Shown here piece by piece: positions 62,113-64,000 of a stretch of DNA of 64,000 bases (position 1 is the stretch's first letter; every line of letters starts with the position of its first letter). The translations under genes were made by a program, and so were the position numbers. The notes under the pieces are model-generated. The model did not search any database, was not told the origin of the DNA, and saw nothing but the letters and a program-made list of their open reading frames with translations. Origin of the DNA: Desulfosporosinus fructosivorans (GTDB lineage: Bacteria > Bacillota > Desulfitobacteriia > Desulfitobacteriales > Desulfitobacteriaceae); assembly GCF_004766045.1 (NCBI RefSeq), contig NZ_SPQQ01000018.1, positions 1-64,000 on the forward strand. Direction: 5' to 3'.

Positions 62113-62130
62113 CCAGTTTAACTGGATGAT

Positions 62131-62532
62131 TCACCCCTTTTTAAGTAGATTTAAGCGTTCTACAAACCTAATATGATACTCCAATATTTCCTCTCTCATG
62201 ACCTTCAAGTCCTGTAACATCTCGTCAATTGCAGTTAAGCGTTGCTCGCCATAGGCGATAACTCGTTGAAGTTGTTCTCTTTCCGTGGGATCCTGATCAT
62301 ATAAATCAATCATTTCCTTAATTTCGGCTAAAGAGAAACCAAACCGTTTTCCTCTCAAAATTAACTTTAGCCGAGCACGTTCTCGCGCACCATAAAGTCT
62401 CTGAGCAATATCCTCATGGCGAATAGGTTCAATCAAATCCACCTCCTCGTAATAGCGTATCGTTCTTGGCGTAATCCCTAGTTCTTCCGCTAGCTCAGAA
62501 ATAGTAAAAATTGGTCCCGCATTCTCTATCAT
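62131..62532 (-). CDS. MerR family regulator (LiuR-like)
   Basis: 133 residues. N-terminal winged helix ISELAEELGITPRTIRYYEEVDLI is the MerR signature, then a dimerisation helix. There is no metal-binding cysteine loop, which agrees with regulators of fatty- or branched-acid catabolism such as LiuR. It is first in an operon with acyl-CoA dehydrogenase and probably autoregulates through a palindrome between its -35 and -10. Confidence 0.9.
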   Translation of the reverse strand: MIENAGPIFTISELAEELGITPRTIRYYEEVDLIEPIRHEDIAQRLYGARERARLKLILRGKRFGFSLAEIKEMIDLYDQDPTEREQLQRVIAYGEQRLTAIDEMLQDLKVMREEILEYHIRFVERLNLLKKG

Positions 62533-62573
62533 TTGTTTTTCCCACCTAATATGTATCTCTAATTTTTTACATA

Positions 62574-62602
62574 ATTATAACACCAGTTAACGTTAAGGTA
62601 AA
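62574..62602 (-). promoter_or_regulatory. merR promoter with palindromic operator in the spacer
   Basis: TTTACC (62602-62597), 17 bases, TATAAT (62579-62574). The spacer starts with TTAACGTTAA (62587-62596), a perfect palindrome. MerR proteins bind between the hexamers, as here. Confidence 0.55.
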
Positions 62603-62640
62603 TTAAATAATAGAACTTATTTTTTATCTACTACAGAAAT

Positions 62641-62673
62641 AAAAGCAACCAGGAGCCTAGCGGCAGCTCCTGG
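62641..62673 (-). terminator. Terminator of the DUF4179-type gene
   Basis: Stem CCAGGAGC/GCTCCTGG with a nine-base loop, followed by TTGCTTTTATTT on the minus strand. It is about 100 bases after the stop codon. Confidence 0.65.
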
Positions 62674-62771
62674 CTATCTACAGGTCATGAAACATCTTCA
62701 ACTTGGGGTTCCATCGCTTAAACACTTTCAGTTTTAGTTTCATTCCATTTGCTGGGCTCAAAGAATAAATA

Positions 62772-64000
62772 TTATTTCACTCGAACATCAATAATCTTGT
62801 TGTAATTCTTAGCATAAGTCATTCTTTGAACAAACAGTTCAAGATTTTCTCCAGCACCAAGAAATCGCAATGTTCTTTTATGAATAATACTTCCATCTAT
62901 TAGTTTGTCATAATTATCATTGATAGTTTCTTCAAGGGAAACCTTCACCCCGTCTATCATGAGATACAACTTCGTTATGATTAGGCTTTCTTCGCTACTT
63001 ACGGTAATAAGCGTTTCAGCTTTGGTTTGTGAAATTTCATGAACCTCTACTCTTTGATTTGAAATTTCTAAAACCTGATTTCTCTGTGTAGTTTTTAGTT
63101 TGAAGTTTTCATTCACATCATGATCGGCTCCAAAACTTACAAGCTCAATTTGTAACTGCTTCAAATCTAAGGGTAAGGCATCAAAATCACTATTAAACTT
63201 CATTCCCTTTAGATCTGTAGTCATTCCTCCGCCTTGTACAGCAATTTCATTCCCATTAGCAATCAGCTTAATCTCAAAACTACTTGGCCTAAAACGCTCG
63301 CCACTTAAGTGATCCTTAACTAATCCGAAAATACTTTGAAATGAACCTTTAATTACCGTTTTGGTTGGGGACGCAAGAATTGAATCAATCATAATCTCCG
63401 TCTCATCGACTTGAATTAGTTGGTTCAAGTTACTCTTTAATGAATGACCCATTGCCGTATTTCTATTCAGAGAAAAGTCAATTTGCCCCGACTCAAGTTT
63501 TCCTTGCTCATATAACCCAAATCTAAAGCTAAGGTTCCTTTCAAAAGGAAATGGTGGGGCAAAGCTTGAAATATACTTAATCTGAGTTTTATCCACATTA
63601 ATTTTCCCTTCAGAGCTACTATGTCTATATTCTCCCCAAAATCCTTTTACTGACATATACGATAAAAGATCATAGTCTTCAACGAAACCTGAGGGATCTT
63701 TTATCGTATAAAAAAGCAAAAACTGATTTTCATCCAGCATAACATAGTCCAGAGTTAATGATACTCCGTTGTTAAAGGTATGGCTTTTCCCAATTGTCTG
63801 TCCTTTACCAAGTTCATTTAACTGTTGCAATGTTCCATTCATTATTTGTTCATATCCAAGAAGTTGCTTGCCATAAAAGGCAATGACATCATAGTTAGAG
63901 GTTAACATTACTAGAGTTACGATCATCGCAGCAACATAAATTCTTACTCTACCTTTAAAAGAGGAAGCATGTTTTCTCGTTAAAGCATCACGAAGCCGTG
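62772..64000 (-). CDS. DUF4179-type membrane protein (anti-sigma-factor-like), 5' end missing
   Basis: The frame is open to the window edge and reads RLRDALTRKHASSFKGRVRIYVAA-like residues before the first in-window ATG at 63926, so that ATG is not the real start. A membrane helix (about IYVAAMIVTLVMLTS) follows a cytoplasmic part that lies mostly outside the window. The external domain begins as in DUF4179 proteins: ALNE-type region, GKGQTIGKSHTFNNGVSLTLDYVMLDENQFLLFYTI. Such proteins are usually anti-sigma factors next to an ECF sigma gene, which would be just beyond position 64000. Identity is moderate. Confidence 0.65.
   Translation of the reverse strand, partial: RLRDALTRKHASSFKGRVRIYVAAMIVTLVMLTSNYDVIAFYGKQLLGYEQIMNGTLQQLNELGKGQTIGKSHTFNNGVSLTLDYVMLDENQFLLFYTIKDPSGFVEDYDLLSYMSVKGFWGEYRHSSSEGKINVDKTQIKYISSFAPPFPFERNLSFRFGLYEQGKLESGQIDFSLNRNTAMGHSLKSNLNQLIQVDETEIMIDSILASPTKTVIKGSFQSIFGLVKDHLSGERFRPSSFEIKLIANGNEIAVQGGGMTTDLKGMKFNSDFDALPLDLKQLQIELVSFGADHDVNENFKLKTTQRNQVLEISNQRVEVHEISQTKAETLITVSSEESLIITKLYLMIDGVKVSLEETINDNYDKLIDGSIIHKRTLRFLGAGENLELFVQRMTYAKNYNKIIDVRVK

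Overview
This 64 kb window is chromosomal DNA of an anaerobic, spore-forming, motile Firmicute, most likely of the Desulfosporosinus/Desulfitobacterium group of Peptococcales. The inference rests on gene content: a complex I cluster without an NADH module, spoVS, ymdB, tepA, ymfK/ymfM, motAB, a PadR-linked ABC exporter, selenium-type mnmH, and an xsc-like sulfonate gene that would suit a sulfite-reducing host. No rRNA or tRNA gene was seen. Most genes lie on the minus strand and many start at GTG or TTG behind strong Shine-Dalgarno sequences.

Layout. 1-4056: start of a nuo operon, read leftward as nuoA-B-C-D-H-I-J, with no nuoE/F/G. 4309-8180: ABC ATPase, duplicated-FtsX permease and PadR regulator in one operon. 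8181-12421: a candidate small RNA, a TPR-like protein, a short squalene-hopene-cyclase homologue, a palindromic repeat patch, and argA with an ARG-box promoter. 12691-20274: orphan histidine kinase, unknown protein, TetR with a 34-bp operator, glycerate kinase, guaB, HD protein. 20502-27993: PHP phosphatase, dipeptidase, spoVS (sigma-H-type promoter), ymdB, rny, recX and recA (SOS box). An apparently independent transcription unit ending in an intrinsic terminator lies between recX and rny. 28150-35511: IS200/IS605-like debris, DEAD-box helicase, cinA, an FtsH-like M41 protease, pgsA, rimO. 35703-40238: complete pstSCAB-phoU operon behind a four-repeat PhoP box. 40387-46597: zinc-finger protein, ferritin-like protein, a YgiQ radical SAM enzyme with a 258-residue repeat tail, motAB. 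46787-53174: yajQ, ymfM, ymfK, mnmH, ftsK/spoIIIE, tepA.

53433-62532 is the most distinctive catabolic block. An xsc-like gene (sulfoacetaldehyde acetyltransferase), a 3-hydroxyacyl-CoA dehydrogenase-type gene, an MFS transporter, a second thiamine-diphosphate enzyme and an SCP2 protein form one leftward run. They are faced by a divergent LysR gene and followed by a MerR/acyl-CoA dehydrogenase pair. The window ends inside a DUF4179-type membrane protein (62772-64000).

All calls come from reading the sequence and remembered family features. No database search was run. Starts were moved from the longest open frame where a ribosome binding site or family length argued for it, and the reason is given in each entry.
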